Part shown: piece after piece, positions 7,546 through 15,003 of the stretch
How positions within the stretch are numbered: position 1 is the first letter of the stretch
Layout of the letters: each line of letters starts with the position of its first letter
Origin: Trebonia sp035571275
GTDB taxonomy: Bacteria; Actinomycetota; Actinomycetes; Streptosporangiales; Streptosporangiaceae
DNA length: 37,329 nt
Reading direction: 5' to 3'
NCBI GenBank assembly: GCA_035571275.1
Contig: DATMKQ010000473.1
Span: 1 to 37,329, forward strand
The notes under the pieces: model-generated
What the model was told of the DNA's origin: nothing
The model's database searches: none
What the model saw: only the letters and a program-made list of their open reading frames with translations
Position numbers and translations under genes: made by a program

Positions 7546-8745
7546 TTGGCCCGCAAGCCGCGCGTCGCGGTTATCGGAGGAGGCATTGGAGGGCTGGCCG
7601 CCGCGCGGGCCCTGCTGCGCCGCGGCCTGGACGTGCACGTCTACGAGTCCTCGCCCGAGCTCAAGGAGATAGGCGCCGGCGTCGCGCTCGGCGCGAACGC
7701 CATGAAGGCGCTGCGGTCACTCGAGCTCGAGGCGCCCGTGCGGGCGATCGGGTATCAAGCGCCGTATCAGCAGCTGCTGACCTGGAAGGGCCGCATCATC
7801 TCAAAGACGGACGGGGCCACGTCGGCGGCGCGATTCGGCGCCCGCGGCTGCACGATCCACCGGGCTGACCTGCTCGACGTGCTCGCGCAGTCCGTCCCCG
7901 CGGACGTCGTGACGCTCAGCGCCCGCTGCGAATCGGTCACGCCGGGCGATTCTGGCGCGTCCGCGCGGTTCACCGACGGCAGCGAGATCGAGGCCGACAT
8001 CGTCGTCGGCGCCGACGGGATTCACTCCGCGGTCCGCGCGAGCCTGTTCGGCCCCGACGCGCCGCGGTTCACCGGCAAGATCTGCTACCGCAGCGTCATC
8101 CCCGTCGCCGACCTGCCGGCGAAGCGGCTCGAACCGTACGAGGGGCTCTGGCTCGGCCCGCACGGCGCGCTCGTCGTCTACGGCGTTCGCCGCGGCGAGC
8201 TCATCAACGTCGTCGCCCACTACGACGACGCGACCTACAAGCACGAGTCGTGGATCGCTGAGTGCGACCGCGAGGAGATCCTCGGGCGGTACCGCAAATG
8301 GCACGCGTCGCTGCGCGAGCTCTTCGCGGCGGGCGACCTGTGGTACAAGTGGGCGCTATATGACCGGGATCCGATCCCGGCGTGGACCAAGGGCCGCGTG
8401 ACGATTCTCGGCGACGCCGCGCACCCGATGCTGCCTTACCTCGGGCAGGGCGCCGGGCAGGCCATCGAGGACGGCTGCGTGCTGGCCGCGGCCATCGACA
8501 AGCTCGCGGACGACCCATCGGCCGCGCTTGAGCTCTACGAGCGGTCGCGGCGGCCGCGCGCGAGCCGGGTGGTGCTCACCTCCCGCGCCAGGGGCGCCGA
8601 CAACCATCTCGTTTCGCCGGTCGCCGCGCTGAAGCGCGACGTGCGCATCGCCGTCCGCAAGCGGCTCAGCAAGGACCTCACCGGGCGCGGCGAGTCCTGG
8701 ATCGCCGAGTACGACGCGGGGTCTCCCGCAGCGCTGGCCGGGTAA
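7546..8745 (+). CDS. FAD-dependent aromatic monooxygenase (salicylate hydroxylase-like)
   Basis: This is a group A flavoprotein monooxygenase of about 400 residues. The N-terminal FAD-binding motif is VAVIGGGIGGLAAARAL, the middle DG motif is VVGADGIHSAVR, and the second FAD motif is VTILGDAAHPMLPYLGQGAGQAIEDG. Relatives hydroxylate salicylate, 6-hydroxynicotinate or similar aromatic acids with NAD(P)H; the exact substrate is unknown. I chose TTG at 7546 because GGGAGG sits 5 nt upstream. An ATG 27 bases earlier (7519) has no ribosome binding site. It is divergent from the CbbX-like gene. CGGAC...GTCCG (7510-7524) forms a small inverted repeat in the shared 127-bp promoter region, with a possible -10 box in GATATAACCT. 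Confidence 0.92.
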   Translation: MARKPRVAVIGGGIGGLAAARALLRRGLDVHVYESSPELKEIGAGVALGANAMKALRSLELEAPVRAIGYQAPYQQLLTWKGRIISKTDGATSAARFGARGCTIHRADLLDVLAQSVPADVVTLSARCESVTPGDSGASARFTDGSEIEADIVVGADGIHSAVRASLFGPDAPRFTGKICYRSVIPVADLPAKRLEPYEGLWLGPHGALVVYGVRRGELINVVAHYDDATYKHESWIAECDREEILGRYRKWHASLRELFAAGDLWYKWALYDRDPIPAWTKGRVTILGDAAHPMLPYLGQGAGQAIEDGCVLAAAIDKLADDPSAALELYERSRRPRASRVVLTSRARGADNHLVSPVAALKRDVRIAVRKRLSKDLTGRGESWIAEYDAGSPAALAG

Positions 8746-8797
8746 CGCCCTATCGTTCGGGATAATCCTGATCTTCCCCCTGACTGTCGAAGAGGCG

Positions 8798-9858
8798 ATG
8801 CTGGGACCTATGGCCGACCGCTCCCTGGTGCTTGACTTCGACAGCGCGACGATCTCGCTTGGCGAGCTGCTTGACCGGCAGGTTGAGGCGCTGCGCGCGG
8901 CCCATCGCGGCGGGCGCGCGGCCGCGGCCGCGGTGCTGCGCGCGACCGGGACGCGGGGAGTGACGAGGAGATGCTCGGCGCGCCGCTGACGCTCGAGGCG
9001 GCGCGGGTGGCGATCGCGCGCGATCACGGCTACGCGGACTGGCTCGAGGCGCGCGCGGACGCGGACCTCGTCGTCGACACGCGGTTCGAGGCGGCGGCCG
9101 ACGCGATCCAGTGGGGAGAGCTGACCGCGCTGCGCGACCTGCTCGACGCGGACCCGCGGCTGATTTCGATGCGCTCGCCGTTCCCGCACCGCGCGATGCT
9201 GTTGCACCACGTGGCGGCCAACGGCATCGAGGTGGAGCGGCAGCTGCAGTCGCCGCCGAACGCGACGGAGGTCACGCGCCTGCTGCTCGAGCGGGGCGCC
9301 GAGCCGGACGCGCCGTGCGACACCTACGGCGGCGGGATCAACATGACCACGCTGTGCCTGCTCGTGTCCTCCTGCTGGCCCGCCGCCGCCGGCGTGCAGG
9401 CGCCGCTGGTGCAGGTGCTGTGCCGCGGCGGAGCCAAGGCCGACGGGCCCGCTGACGACAGCGCACCGCTATGGACCGCGCTCACCTGGGGCTACACCGG
9501 AGCCGCCGAGGAGCTCGTCCGCTGCGGGGCGCGGGTCGACAACCTCGTGTGCCACGCGGCTCTCGGCGACCTGGCGGCGGTGCGGAGTTACTTCGGGGCC
9601 GATGGCACGCTCGCGCCCGCGTTCGCGGGCAAACCGTTGCCGCTGGGCGGCAGGGGAGCCTGCCTGCGCCCGGAGTACCTGGTCGAGTACGCGCTGATCC
9701 TGGCGGCCGAACACGACCGCGGGGAGGTCGTCTCCTTCCTCCTCGGGAAGGATCCCGACCTGCGGGTGGCGGAGCCGTTCTTCGGGGCGACCGCGCGCGG
9801 CGCGGCCGCGTACTTCGGCCACGCTGGGGTCGCGGCGATGATCGAGCAGCGGCTCTAG
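8798..9858 (+). pseudogene. Ankyrin-repeat protein, frameshifted near its N-terminus
   Basis: Two frames together make one ankyrin-repeat protein of about 350 residues. The first frame (8798 to about 8955) gives an N-terminal helix region with SLGELLDRQVEALRAAHRGG. The second frame carries SDEEMLGAPLTLEAARVAIARDHGYADW, the conserved entry segment of this family, then repeats with GELTALRDLLDADPRLI, TRLLLERGAEPDAP, AAEELVRCGARVD and a C-terminal repeat. A one-base deletion between about 8942 and 8962, in a G-rich stretch, explains the break. ATG at 8798 has an AAGAGG site. The downstream frame alone could start at ATG 8971 with GGGGAG upstream, giving 295 residues, so a shortened protein may still be made. 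The function is probably protein binding and is not otherwise known. Confidence 0.72.
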
Positions 9859-10664
9859 TTCGTGCCGCCTGCCTGGGATGCGCCAGGAAACATCAGGCCG
9901 AGGGGGCCCGGGCCCAGGATCGCGCCGCGGGTCACCCGGACGGTCACGTCGCCGATCCTGACTTGTTTGTCCAGCAGGCGCTGCGTGGGAAGCTGTCCGT
10001 CCGCGCTCGTGCGGCTGAGGTACGCCAGGCCCTGCTCCAGGTACACGCGCGGACCCGGGTCGAGGTGCCGCGCCCAGCCGGGCTCTTTCTCCCGCCGCAG
10101 CCACGAGTAGCACGCCAGCGCGTAGCCCCATTCGGTGGAGCTGAGGTAGCCGAGGCGATGGTAACCCTCGTTCCGCGTCGCGTTGAGGGTGGCGAAGCGC
10201 ATCGCGGCGTTCGTGCTGAAAACGCCGAACCCGAAGTACACCGACAGCAGATCCGCGAGCCGATCGCCGTCCGCCCGGTCGCGGTCGGCGCGGTCGACGC
10301 GGTCGCGGTCGGCGCGGTCCTGGATGAGGACGTGGCACAGCTCGTGCACCGCTATCGCGCTGAGCACCCTGGGATCGGCGGCCTCGCCGTCGGCTAGCTC
10401 CAGGCTCACGGTGGCCGGGTCGACCGGCATCAGCCCGCACAACCGGGTGAGGAGCTCCTCGATCTGCGCGTGGGACCCGGAATAGCTCTTTCCTGAAACG
10501 AAGTCAGCGTCTGGCGGCACGGTGTCGCGGGAAAGCGCGCTTGTCCCGAACTGGTCGGTGAACCAGCGCAATGACGACTCGATCCACCGCTGCTTGTCCA
10601 GCTCGACGGGGCATTCTGACGTCGCGGAGGGCAGCCAGTGCCTGGCCTGCTCGTCAGGGGGCAT
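9855..10664 (-). CDS. HExxH putative zinc metallopeptidase-like protein
   Basis: The 269-residue product contains SAIAVHELCHVLIQDR, a zinc-binding HExxH helix, followed by DRLADLLSVYFGFGVFSTNAAMRF, where Asp or a nearby acidic residue could provide the third ligand. Upstream is a helical domain beginning RWIESSLRWFTDQFG. No signal peptide is present, so it is probably cytoplasmic. Between the HExxH helix and the next conserved block lies a run of Asp/Arg/Ala encoded by a 24-bp repeat (10276-10320), which looks like a recent expansion. The start ATG at 10664 has the leaderless box TAACTT 6 nt upstream; a GTG 6 bases earlier is the alternative. Its 3' end overlaps the ankyrin gene's stop by 4 bp in convergent orientation. 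Protease activity is inferred from the motif only. Confidence 0.7.
   Translation of the reverse strand: MPPDEQARHWLPSATSECPVELDKQRWIESSLRWFTDQFGTSALSRDTVPPDADFVSGKSYSGSHAQIEELLTRLCGLMPVDPATVSLELADGEAADPRVLSAIAVHELCHVLIQDRADRDRVDRADRDRADGDRLADLLSVYFGFGVFSTNAAMRFATLNATRNEGYHRLGYLSSTEWGYALACYSWLRREKEPGWARHLDPGPRVYLEQGLAYLSRTSADGQLPTQRLLDKQVRIGDVTVRVTRGAILGPGPLGLMFPGASQAGGTN
10276..10320. repeat. 24-bp tandem repeat inside the metallopeptidase-like gene
   Basis: A unit starting CGGTCGCGGTCGGCGCGGTC occurs at 10276-10299 and again, almost complete, at 10300-10320. It encodes alternating Arg-Asp-Ala residues (DRADRDRVDRADRDR) just after the HExxH helix. The unit length is a multiple of three, so copy-number change would keep the frame. 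Confidence 0.8.
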
Positions 10665-10670
10665 GGGCAC

Positions 10671-10676
10671 AAGTTA
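10671..10676 (-). promoter_or_regulatory. Candidate leaderless -10 box (TAACTT)
   Basis: On the minus strand TAACTT is followed by 6 nt and the ATG at 10664. No ribosome binding site is present. This supports the start chosen for the metallopeptidase-like gene. Confidence 0.4.
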
Positions 10677-10762
10677 GCGTTTGTGCCGGTTCGCGGGGAA
10701 GGGGTTGGCGGTACCTCGGCGCGCCGTCCAGTGCGTGGCCTGAGCGGACGCCTCCGCCGAGT

Positions 10763-10834
10763 TCGCTCCGCGACCCGCGCGTACACCGCCTCGGCCCGGT
10801 GCGTGTACCGCTCGACGACCATAAACAGTGCCAT
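10763..10834 (-). pseudogene. Truncated DUF3303-like gene start
   Basis: An ATG at 10834 with a strong GGGAGGGACG site begins MALFMVVERYTHRAEAVYAR, which matches the N-terminus of the small DUF3303 family as I remember it (a LFMVIERF start followed by a VYRRF-type segment). After about 24 codons the similarity ends. The frame continues as Arg/Pro-rich sequence overlapping the metallopeptidase-like gene, and I could not find the rest of the domain in either other frame. I infer a 3' deletion. The region between here and 11112 contains no other gene that I can support. Confidence 0.45.
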
Positions 10835-10892
10835 CGTCCCTCCCGCGGTCCCACTGTCAGCCCATGGTGCGGCTTTCTTCTCCCTCAGCCAT

Positions 10893-10933
10893 CTCAGATG
10901 GCGGCCCGGCGCCTGTATAGGCCGCCATCCGAG
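10893..10933. terminator. 14-bp stem hairpin in a gene-poor gap
   Basis: CTCAGATGGCGGCC (10893-10906) pairs with GGCCGCCATCCGAG (10920-10933) with one mismatch around a 13-nt loop. It stands alone in the 11-kb gap, upstream of the DUF3303 remnant. It may be an old terminator whose gene has been lost. Confidence 0.45.
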
Positions 10934-11112
10934 ATACATGACATGACATAGGGCAAAAGCGCGCCCCCCATAACGGACATACCGGGCGGCTCAAGGTACT
11001 TTATTTGCCCTAAGCCAGCCCGTGGCCAGGATGTTGCAGCGCGTGATGGGAGAAATAGTAGTGTATGGGGCATTTATCTGGTTCAAGATCAGCTTGTGCG
11101 CGCCGCCGCCGA
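10934..11112. other. Intergenic stretch with no visible gene
   Basis: Nothing convincing lies between the two hairpins. The stretch is less GC-rich than its surroundings (for example GTACTTTATTTGCCC near 10995). Short open frames here have no ribosome binding site and no recognisable content. Confidence 0.4.
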
Positions 11113-11158
11113 CCCGCTGGATCCGCGGGGCGCATCGCGTGAAGGCGGATCCAGCGGG
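11113..11158 (-). terminator. Perfect 14-bp hairpin terminator of the secreted-protein gene
   Basis: CCCGCTGGATCCGC (11113-11126) and GCGGATCCAGCGGG (11145-11158) are perfect inverted repeats around an 18-nt loop. They begin 24 bp past the stop of the minus-strand gene at 11182. No U-tract follows. Confidence 0.65.
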
Positions 11159-11181
11159 CGGTGCCGGCGAGCTGGGGCGAG

Positions 11182-11712
11182 TTAGGGGATGCGGTGCTTG
11201 CCGGTCTTGACAATGAAGACAGAACCGAGGCTCGGGTCGCCGGCCTGGTCGTAGGTGACCACGGAAGACTCGTGATCGAGGAAGTTGTAGACAAACGTGT
11301 TGTGCTGGAAGTTCGGCTCGAGCCAGACGAGCAGCATGATGTGGTGCGTGATCGGCATCGCGATGTAGTTGTAGGTCACCGCGGGCGAACCCACATACGG
11401 GCCGGCGACGGCGACGGCTGTCACCGTCGTCGCGGTGTAGGTCTGCAGGTACGTGTTACCCGCGTCGAGCTTGCCCAGCGGGTAGCTGGTCACGATCTGG
11501 TAGCCGTCGAGGTTGATCGTGTTGATCTTGGTCGGGTACCCGGTCAGCGGGTTGGGCTTAACGTGGTGAGCCGCCGCCGCCCGCGCGGCAGAGGCGGCCG
11601 CCGGCGCCGCGGGCGCCGCCGGGCTGCTGGTGGCGGCCATGACCCCGGTGGCGGTTCCTGCCAGCGCCACCACGGCAACCGCCGTGGCAATCAGAGTCCT
11701 CGCTGGTCGCAT
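11182..11712 (-). CDS. Secreted protein, possibly MoaF/calycin-like
   Basis: The 176-residue product has a Sec signal peptide (MRPARTLIATAVAVVALAGTATGVMA) and an Ala/Pro-rich linker to about residue 50, then one folded domain. The pattern ITHHIMLLVWLEPNF...NTFVYNFLDHESSVVTYD resembles strands of MoaF-like beta-barrel proteins (a W-x-E strand followed by a V-x-D-F strand), but this is only a pattern match and I would not assign the family firmly. There are no cysteines in the mature part. AAAGGAG sits 7 nt before the ATG at 11712, an unusually strong site. A perfect hairpin follows the stop. It appears to be a monocistronic gene. Confidence 0.75.
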   Translation of the reverse strand: MRPARTLIATAVAVVALAGTATGVMAATSSPAAPAAPAAASAARAAAAHHVKPNPLTGYPTKINTINLDGYQIVTSYPLGKLDAGNTYLQTYTATTVTAVAVAGPYVGSPAVTYNYIAMPITHHIMLLVWLEPNFQHNTFVYNFLDHESSVVTYDQAGDPSLGSVFIVKTGKHRIP

Positions 11713-11929
11713 TGCCGACTCCTTTCACTCCCGGTCGGTGTCGCGCGGGGCGCGTCCGGGTGTCGCGCTCAACATCCGCGTGATCACTGCGACCGCTAGG
11801 CCGATCGTCAGTCTGTGACAGTTGAGCGTCAACGGACTTGCGGGGCACAAATTGCGATTTCGCTGAACGCCACTAAGAAAATGCGCGACATTTAGCGCGC
11901 GAAACAGATTGCCTTTTCCGGGTCCGGAT

Positions 11930-12838
11930 CTAAGCCCGGTCGGACCCCGCCCCGGTCGTGGCCGAGTCGCCCCTGATTCGCGCCGGCGGCTCGTCGTACT
12001 CTTCCCACGGCCTGCTCACGGAGCCGTCAGGTTCGATGATCGCCTTGTCGTAGAAGTGAGCCGGCTCGAGCGCGGCGCGCTGCGCCGGTGTCAGCTCGTC
12101 GGCCCAGCCCGGCATCACGACCTGGTGAAACCCTTGCGCGTACTGGACGGTCTTGGCCGCGAAGCGATACACCGCCACCCGCCGGCCGAACTCGTTGCGC
12201 CACGGCAGCGTGCCGTGGGCCAGCGCCTCGGTGAAGATGATCACGTCGCCGGCCCGCGCGCCCGGGTTCGTCACCGCGGACTGGTCCTGCTCCCATAGGG
12301 AAATGCCCCGCGGGCAGGGAAAGTTCGCCTTGTGGCTACCTGCGATGGCGCAAAAGCCGCCGCCCCCGGCCGGCTGATCGCTGAGCAGGAACTCCACCGC
12401 CAGCAGACCCGAACGCAACGTGCCGCCCCTGGCCTGGTACCAGATCCCATCTTGGGGAAACGGCTCGCCGAAGTGCAGGACGTGACCCTCGGTGCCGCGC
12501 GGATAGTCGAACACCTCTGGCGGGTGGTCCAGATGCCAGCCTCGGCCGAGCAGCCCGTCTAGGTAGCCGATCAGCGGGGGATAAGCGATGAGCTGCCGGA
12601 ACGGGTCGCAGTAGGGGTGCGGCCACTCCAGCATCCCGCCGCCGGTTCGCCTGCGGTGTTCGGCGGCCAGCGTGGTGGACTCCTCGACCAGGTCTTCGTC
12701 TGTCGGCCCGAAGCGATCCTGGTTGGCGTCGAGGGCGTCGTTGAGCGCCCGCAGCAGTCGGGGCTCGATGACGCGCGGGACGACCAGCCAGCCCTGAACG
12801 TCGAAGAGGTATTCCTCGCGCTCGGTCAACCCATGCAC
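11930..12838 (-). CDS. Phytanoyl-CoA dioxygenase (PhyH) family oxygenase
   Basis: This is a cupin-fold Fe(II)/2-oxoglutarate-type oxygenase of about 302 residues. Characteristic blocks are YLFDVQGWLVVPRVI at the N-terminus, VEFLLSDQPAGGGGFCAIAGSHKANFPCP in the core and VIIFTEALAHGTLPWRNEFGRRVAVYRFA. The last contains the distal metal His and the Arg that would hold 2-oxoglutarate. The proximal H-x-D/E pair is less certain; HFGEPF is the candidate. The family hydroxylates lipids, antibiotics or halogenated and ectoine-type compounds, and the substrate here is unknown. I place the start at GTG 12838 because a TAGGCT box lies 7 nt upstream; a frame seven codons longer contains that box. It stands alone between two intergenic gaps. 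Confidence 0.85.
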   Translation of the reverse strand: MHGLTEREEYLFDVQGWLVVPRVIEPRLLRALNDALDANQDRFGPTDEDLVEESTTLAAEHRRRTGGGMLEWPHPYCDPFRQLIAYPPLIGYLDGLLGRGWHLDHPPEVFDYPRGTEGHVLHFGEPFPQDGIWYQARGGTLRSGLLAVEFLLSDQPAGGGGFCAIAGSHKANFPCPRGISLWEQDQSAVTNPGARAGDVIIFTEALAHGTLPWRNEFGRRVAVYRFAAKTVQYAQGFHQVVMPGWADELTPAQRAALEPAHFYDKAIIEPDGSVSRPWEEYDEPPARIRGDSATTGAGSDRA

Positions 12839-12845
12839 GTGGCCG

Positions 12846-12851
12846 AGCCTA
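12846..12851 (-). promoter_or_regulatory. Candidate leaderless -10 box (TAGGCT)
   Basis: On the minus strand TAGGCT is followed by 7 nt and GTG at 12838. It decides the start codon of the PhyH-family gene, since a longer frame would include the box itself. Confidence 0.5.
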
Positions 12852-13017
12852 AACACCAACCGCGCGCGCCCTCAACTGAATTGATCCGGGTGCGGGCCGC
12901 TGTTGCGCAGTCGGGAGCCGCTGAACTCCACAAGGCGAAGGCGCCTTCCCCGTCGTACGGTGGCGCCGACTCACGGGCGAGTAGATGCTCCGGATAGTCC
13001 ACCGACATCATGGAACC

Positions 13018-13539
13018 ATGAGCCCCGTCATTCACGGAACGTTTGCCGTTGAGCGCGACCTGGACGCGCCTCCACCCCAGGTCTTCCAGGCGTTCGCGGA
13101 CCCACAAATCCGCACCCGCTGGTTCCGGATGCCGGGCACGCAGGAAGACGCCCGGCACGACATGGACTTCCGGGTCGGCGGCTACGAGCGAGCCAGCGGA
13201 ATTTTCGCCCCAATGGGCACAGAAGTAACAGAGCGCCTGAGCTACAACTCGACGTTCGTGGACATCGCCACCGACGAACGCCTCGTATTCACCTACGACG
13301 TCAGCCTCGACGGCATCAGGCGATGGACGTCCCTGGTCACCATCGAACTCGCCGCACTCAGCAAAAACGACGGCAAGAGCGACGGCGACGGAACCCGCCT
13401 CACCCGCACCGAACAGTACGCTTACCTCACCTACGCGGCCGACGGCCAGCAGGACATCGCCCACCTCAAGGGCAGCGCCACCCTCCACCTCAACGCTCTC
13501 GCCGCCGCCCTCACCAAGCTTCGACAGACACAGGAATAA
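13018..13539 (+). CDS. SRPBCC / AHSA1-family protein
   Basis: This 173-residue START-like domain protein begins with the family's typical strand and helix VERDLDAPPPQVFQAFADPQIRTRWF, then DFRVGGYERASG, RLVFTYDVSLDG and the C-terminal long helix (LKGSATLHLNALAAALTKLR) that closes the ligand cavity. AHSA1/YndB-like members bind hydrophobic ligands or act on Hsp90; the role of most bacterial copies is unknown. I take ATG at 13018 because homologous sequence starts there. An ATG at 12985 adds 11 residues of no family character. The next gene begins 39 bp downstream and is probably co-transcribed. Confidence 0.88.
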   Translation: MSPVIHGTFAVERDLDAPPPQVFQAFADPQIRTRWFRMPGTQEDARHDMDFRVGGYERASGIFAPMGTEVTERLSYNSTFVDIATDERLVFTYDVSLDGIRRWTSLVTIELAALSKNDGKSDGDGTRLTRTEQYAYLTYAADGQQDIAHLKGSATLHLNALAAALTKLRQTQE

Positions 13540-13578
13540 ACGCGGAATACCGGCGCGCGCGGCCGTGTTGGCGCCGAC

Positions 13579-14205
13579 ATGGCAGACGGAGACCGCGAAA
13601 GCGTGCAGTTCTGGTTCGATCCGCTGTGCCCCTGGGCGTGGATCACGTCCCGGTGGATGCTCGAGGTGGAAAGGGTCCGCCCCGTGAATCCCGAATGGCG
13701 GATCATGTCACTCGCCTACCTCAACCTCGTCCAGCACGAGGGCAAGGGCCTGAGCGAGGAGTACGTGGAGCGGATGAGCCGCGCGTGGGGCCCGGTCCGG
13801 GTCTGCGCCGCCGCCGCCGAACATGCCGGCCCCGACATCCTCGGCCCGCTCTACACCGCGATCGGCTCCCGCCTGCACAACCAGGGCCGCCGCGACGACC
13901 CCGACATCCTCCCGGAAGCGCTGGCCGACGTAGGCCTGCCAACCTCCCTGGCGAGCGCCGCCGAGAGCACCGACTACGACCAGGTGATCAAAGACTCGCA
14001 CAACGAGGCGTTCGATCAGGTCGGTCTGGACGTCGGCACTCCGGTCATCCGCGTCCGCGGCAAGGCCATGTTCGGCCCGGTCATCACGCCCGCGCCGCGT
14101 GGCGAGGCGGCCGGAGAACTGTGGGACGGCCTGGTGCTGGTGATCAAGGCGGATGGCTTCTTCGAGCTGAAGCGCAGCCGGGACCGCAAGCCCAGCTTCG
14201 AATAG
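13579..14205 (+). CDS. DsbA-family, Rv2466c-like mycothiol-linked oxidoreductase with CPWA motif
   Basis: The 208-residue protein follows Mycobacterium tuberculosis Rv2466c, the mycothiol-dependent nitroreductase, closely along its length. Matching blocks are FWFDPLCPWAWITSRWMLEV, MSRAWGPVRVC, LYTAIGSRLHNQGR, the cis-Pro region DVGTPVIRV and FGPVITPAPRGEAAGELWD, ending FFELKR. Rv2466c has CPWC with nucleophilic first and resolving second cysteine. Here the second is Ala20, leaving Cys17 alone in the motif. Such monothiol forms should resolve with mycothiol. I recall CPWA variants in other actinobacteria, so this is a family variant rather than a defect. It follows the SRPBCC gene by 39 bp and meets the ArsR gene tail to tail. 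Confidence 0.9.
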   Translation: MADGDRESVQFWFDPLCPWAWITSRWMLEVERVRPVNPEWRIMSLAYLNLVQHEGKGLSEEYVERMSRAWGPVRVCAAAAEHAGPDILGPLYTAIGSRLHNQGRRDDPDILPEALADVGLPTSLASAAESTDYDQVIKDSHNEAFDQVGLDVGTPVIRVRGKAMFGPVITPAPRGEAAGELWDGLVLVIKADGFFELKRSRDRKPSFE

Positions 14206-14224
14206 CGGGAGGCCACGGCACAAC

Positions 14225-14938
14225 CTATGCCGCGGTCGCCAGCCGGAGCTGCTCTAGGTCCACGCCGGTCCAGTCACGCAGCCCCGCGGCGCCCGCGGCC
14301 GTGACGGTGACGATCCGGCTGCCCTCCCGCGGCAGTATCCAGCCACGCCGCGCGAGCTCGCCCGCGATCGCCGCGCCCATGCCGCCCGCCAGGTGGTGCC
14401 GGCGCTCGGTCCAGTCCAGGCATGGCCGCAGCAGCGGCCGCCGCTGCCGCCGCAGGCCGTCGGCGTCGATCCCGAGCTCCCCGAGAACCACGTCACCCGC
14501 GTCGCCAAGCAAGAAGCCCCCGTCGACCCGAGACAGCGCCGACCGGGCCACCAGCGCCTCGGTGACCGCCACGCCGACCACCCCGGCGAGGTGGTCGTAG
14601 CACATCCGTGCCCAGCGCAGGTTGCGCATCCGGGTCGAGTCGCGCAGCGACCGCACCGGCGTGGCCGGCGCGAACTGCATCAGCGTCTCGAGCGCGTCCG
14701 CGACGGGCTGCGCCGCCAGCGAGTACAGCTGCTGGCGGCCGACGCGCTGCGAGCGCACCAGGCCGCCGGCCACGAGCTTCTTCAGGTGCGCGCTGGCCAG
14801 TGACCGGGAGATGCCCGCCGACTCGGCCAGCGCCGACCCGGACTGCGGCCTCCCTGACAGCAGCGCGAGCAGCATCCGCGCGCGGTTGCGGTCCGCGATC
14901 AGGCTCGCCACCGCCGCGAGTTCGGCGTCAGGTTCCAT
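14225..14938 (-). CDS. ArsR-type winged-helix transcriptional regulator
   Basis: The 237-residue protein has an N-terminal ArsR/SmtB winged helix: LIADRNRARMLLALLSG, then the recognition region SALAESAGISRSLASAHLKKLVAGGLVRSQRVGRQQLYSL. A C-terminal domain of about 130 residues is typical of longer ArsR-like regulators and has RWARMCYDHLAGVVGVAVTEALV. That segment's single Cys and the domain's Cys at LRPCLDW do not form a known metal site, so a non-metal ligand or drug is more likely. The gene is divergent from an MFS transporter, and a perfect inverted repeat fills the space between their start codons. I infer that it represses both itself and the transporter. The leaderless box TAGCCT lies 6 nt before its ATG. 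Confidence 0.9.
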   Translation of the reverse strand: MEPDAELAAVASLIADRNRARMLLALLSGRPQSGSALAESAGISRSLASAHLKKLVAGGLVRSQRVGRQQLYSLAAQPVADALETLMQFAPATPVRSLRDSTRMRNLRWARMCYDHLAGVVGVAVTEALVARSALSRVDGGFLLGDAGDVVLGELGIDADGLRRQRRPLLRPCLDWTERRHHLAGGMGAAIAGELARRGWILPREGSRIVTVTAAGAAGLRDWTGVDLEQLRLATAA

Positions 14939-14944
14939 ACCGAC

Positions 14945-14950
14945 AGGCTA
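14945..14950 (-). promoter_or_regulatory. Candidate leaderless -10 box of the ArsR gene (TAGCCT)
   Basis: TAGCCT on the minus strand is followed by 6 nt and the ATG at 14938. The operator arm begins 4 bp further upstream, where it would cover the -35 region. Confidence 0.5.
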
Positions 14951-14953
14951 ACC

Positions 14954-14987
14954 CCGGAACTGTCAAACCGTCGTTTGACAGTTCCGG
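14954..14987. promoter_or_regulatory. Perfect 15-bp inverted repeat, ArsR operator
   Basis: CCGGAACTGTCAAAC (14954-14968) and GTTTGACAGTTCCGG (14973-14987) are exact reverse complements with a 4-bp spacer. The repeat sits midway between the ArsR start (15 bp away) and the MFS start (16 bp away). It lies directly upstream of both -10 boxes, so one bound dimer would block both promoters. Confidence 0.85.
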
Positions 14988-14990
14988 CAC

Positions 14991-14996
14991 TAGCGT
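14991..14996 (+). promoter_or_regulatory. Candidate leaderless -10 box of the MFS gene (TAGCGT)
   Basis: TAGCGT is followed by 7 nt and the ATG at 15004. No ribosome binding site is present, so a leaderless message is likely. Confidence 0.5.
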
Positions 14997-15003
14997 CGGT
15001 CGC

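Noticed and set aside
10430..10939. A 169-codon minus-strand frame containing the DUF3303-like start
   Set aside because: Only about 24 codons resemble a family. The rest is Arg/Pro-rich and overlaps the metallopeptidase-like gene in another frame, so it is recorded only as a remnant.
11813..11821. CTGTGACAG palindrome as an operator upstream of the secreted-protein gene
   Set aside because: It is only 9 bp long, a length expected by chance, with no second copy nearby.
12826..13488. A 220-codon minus-strand frame opposite the SRPBCC gene
   Set aside because: The plus strand encodes a clear AHSA1-type domain. The antisense product shows no family pattern and no ribosome binding site.
14608..15003. 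Longer start for the MFS transporter
   Set aside because: The upstream 132 codons are antisense to the ArsR gene and cross the operator. Homologous sequence begins at 15004.
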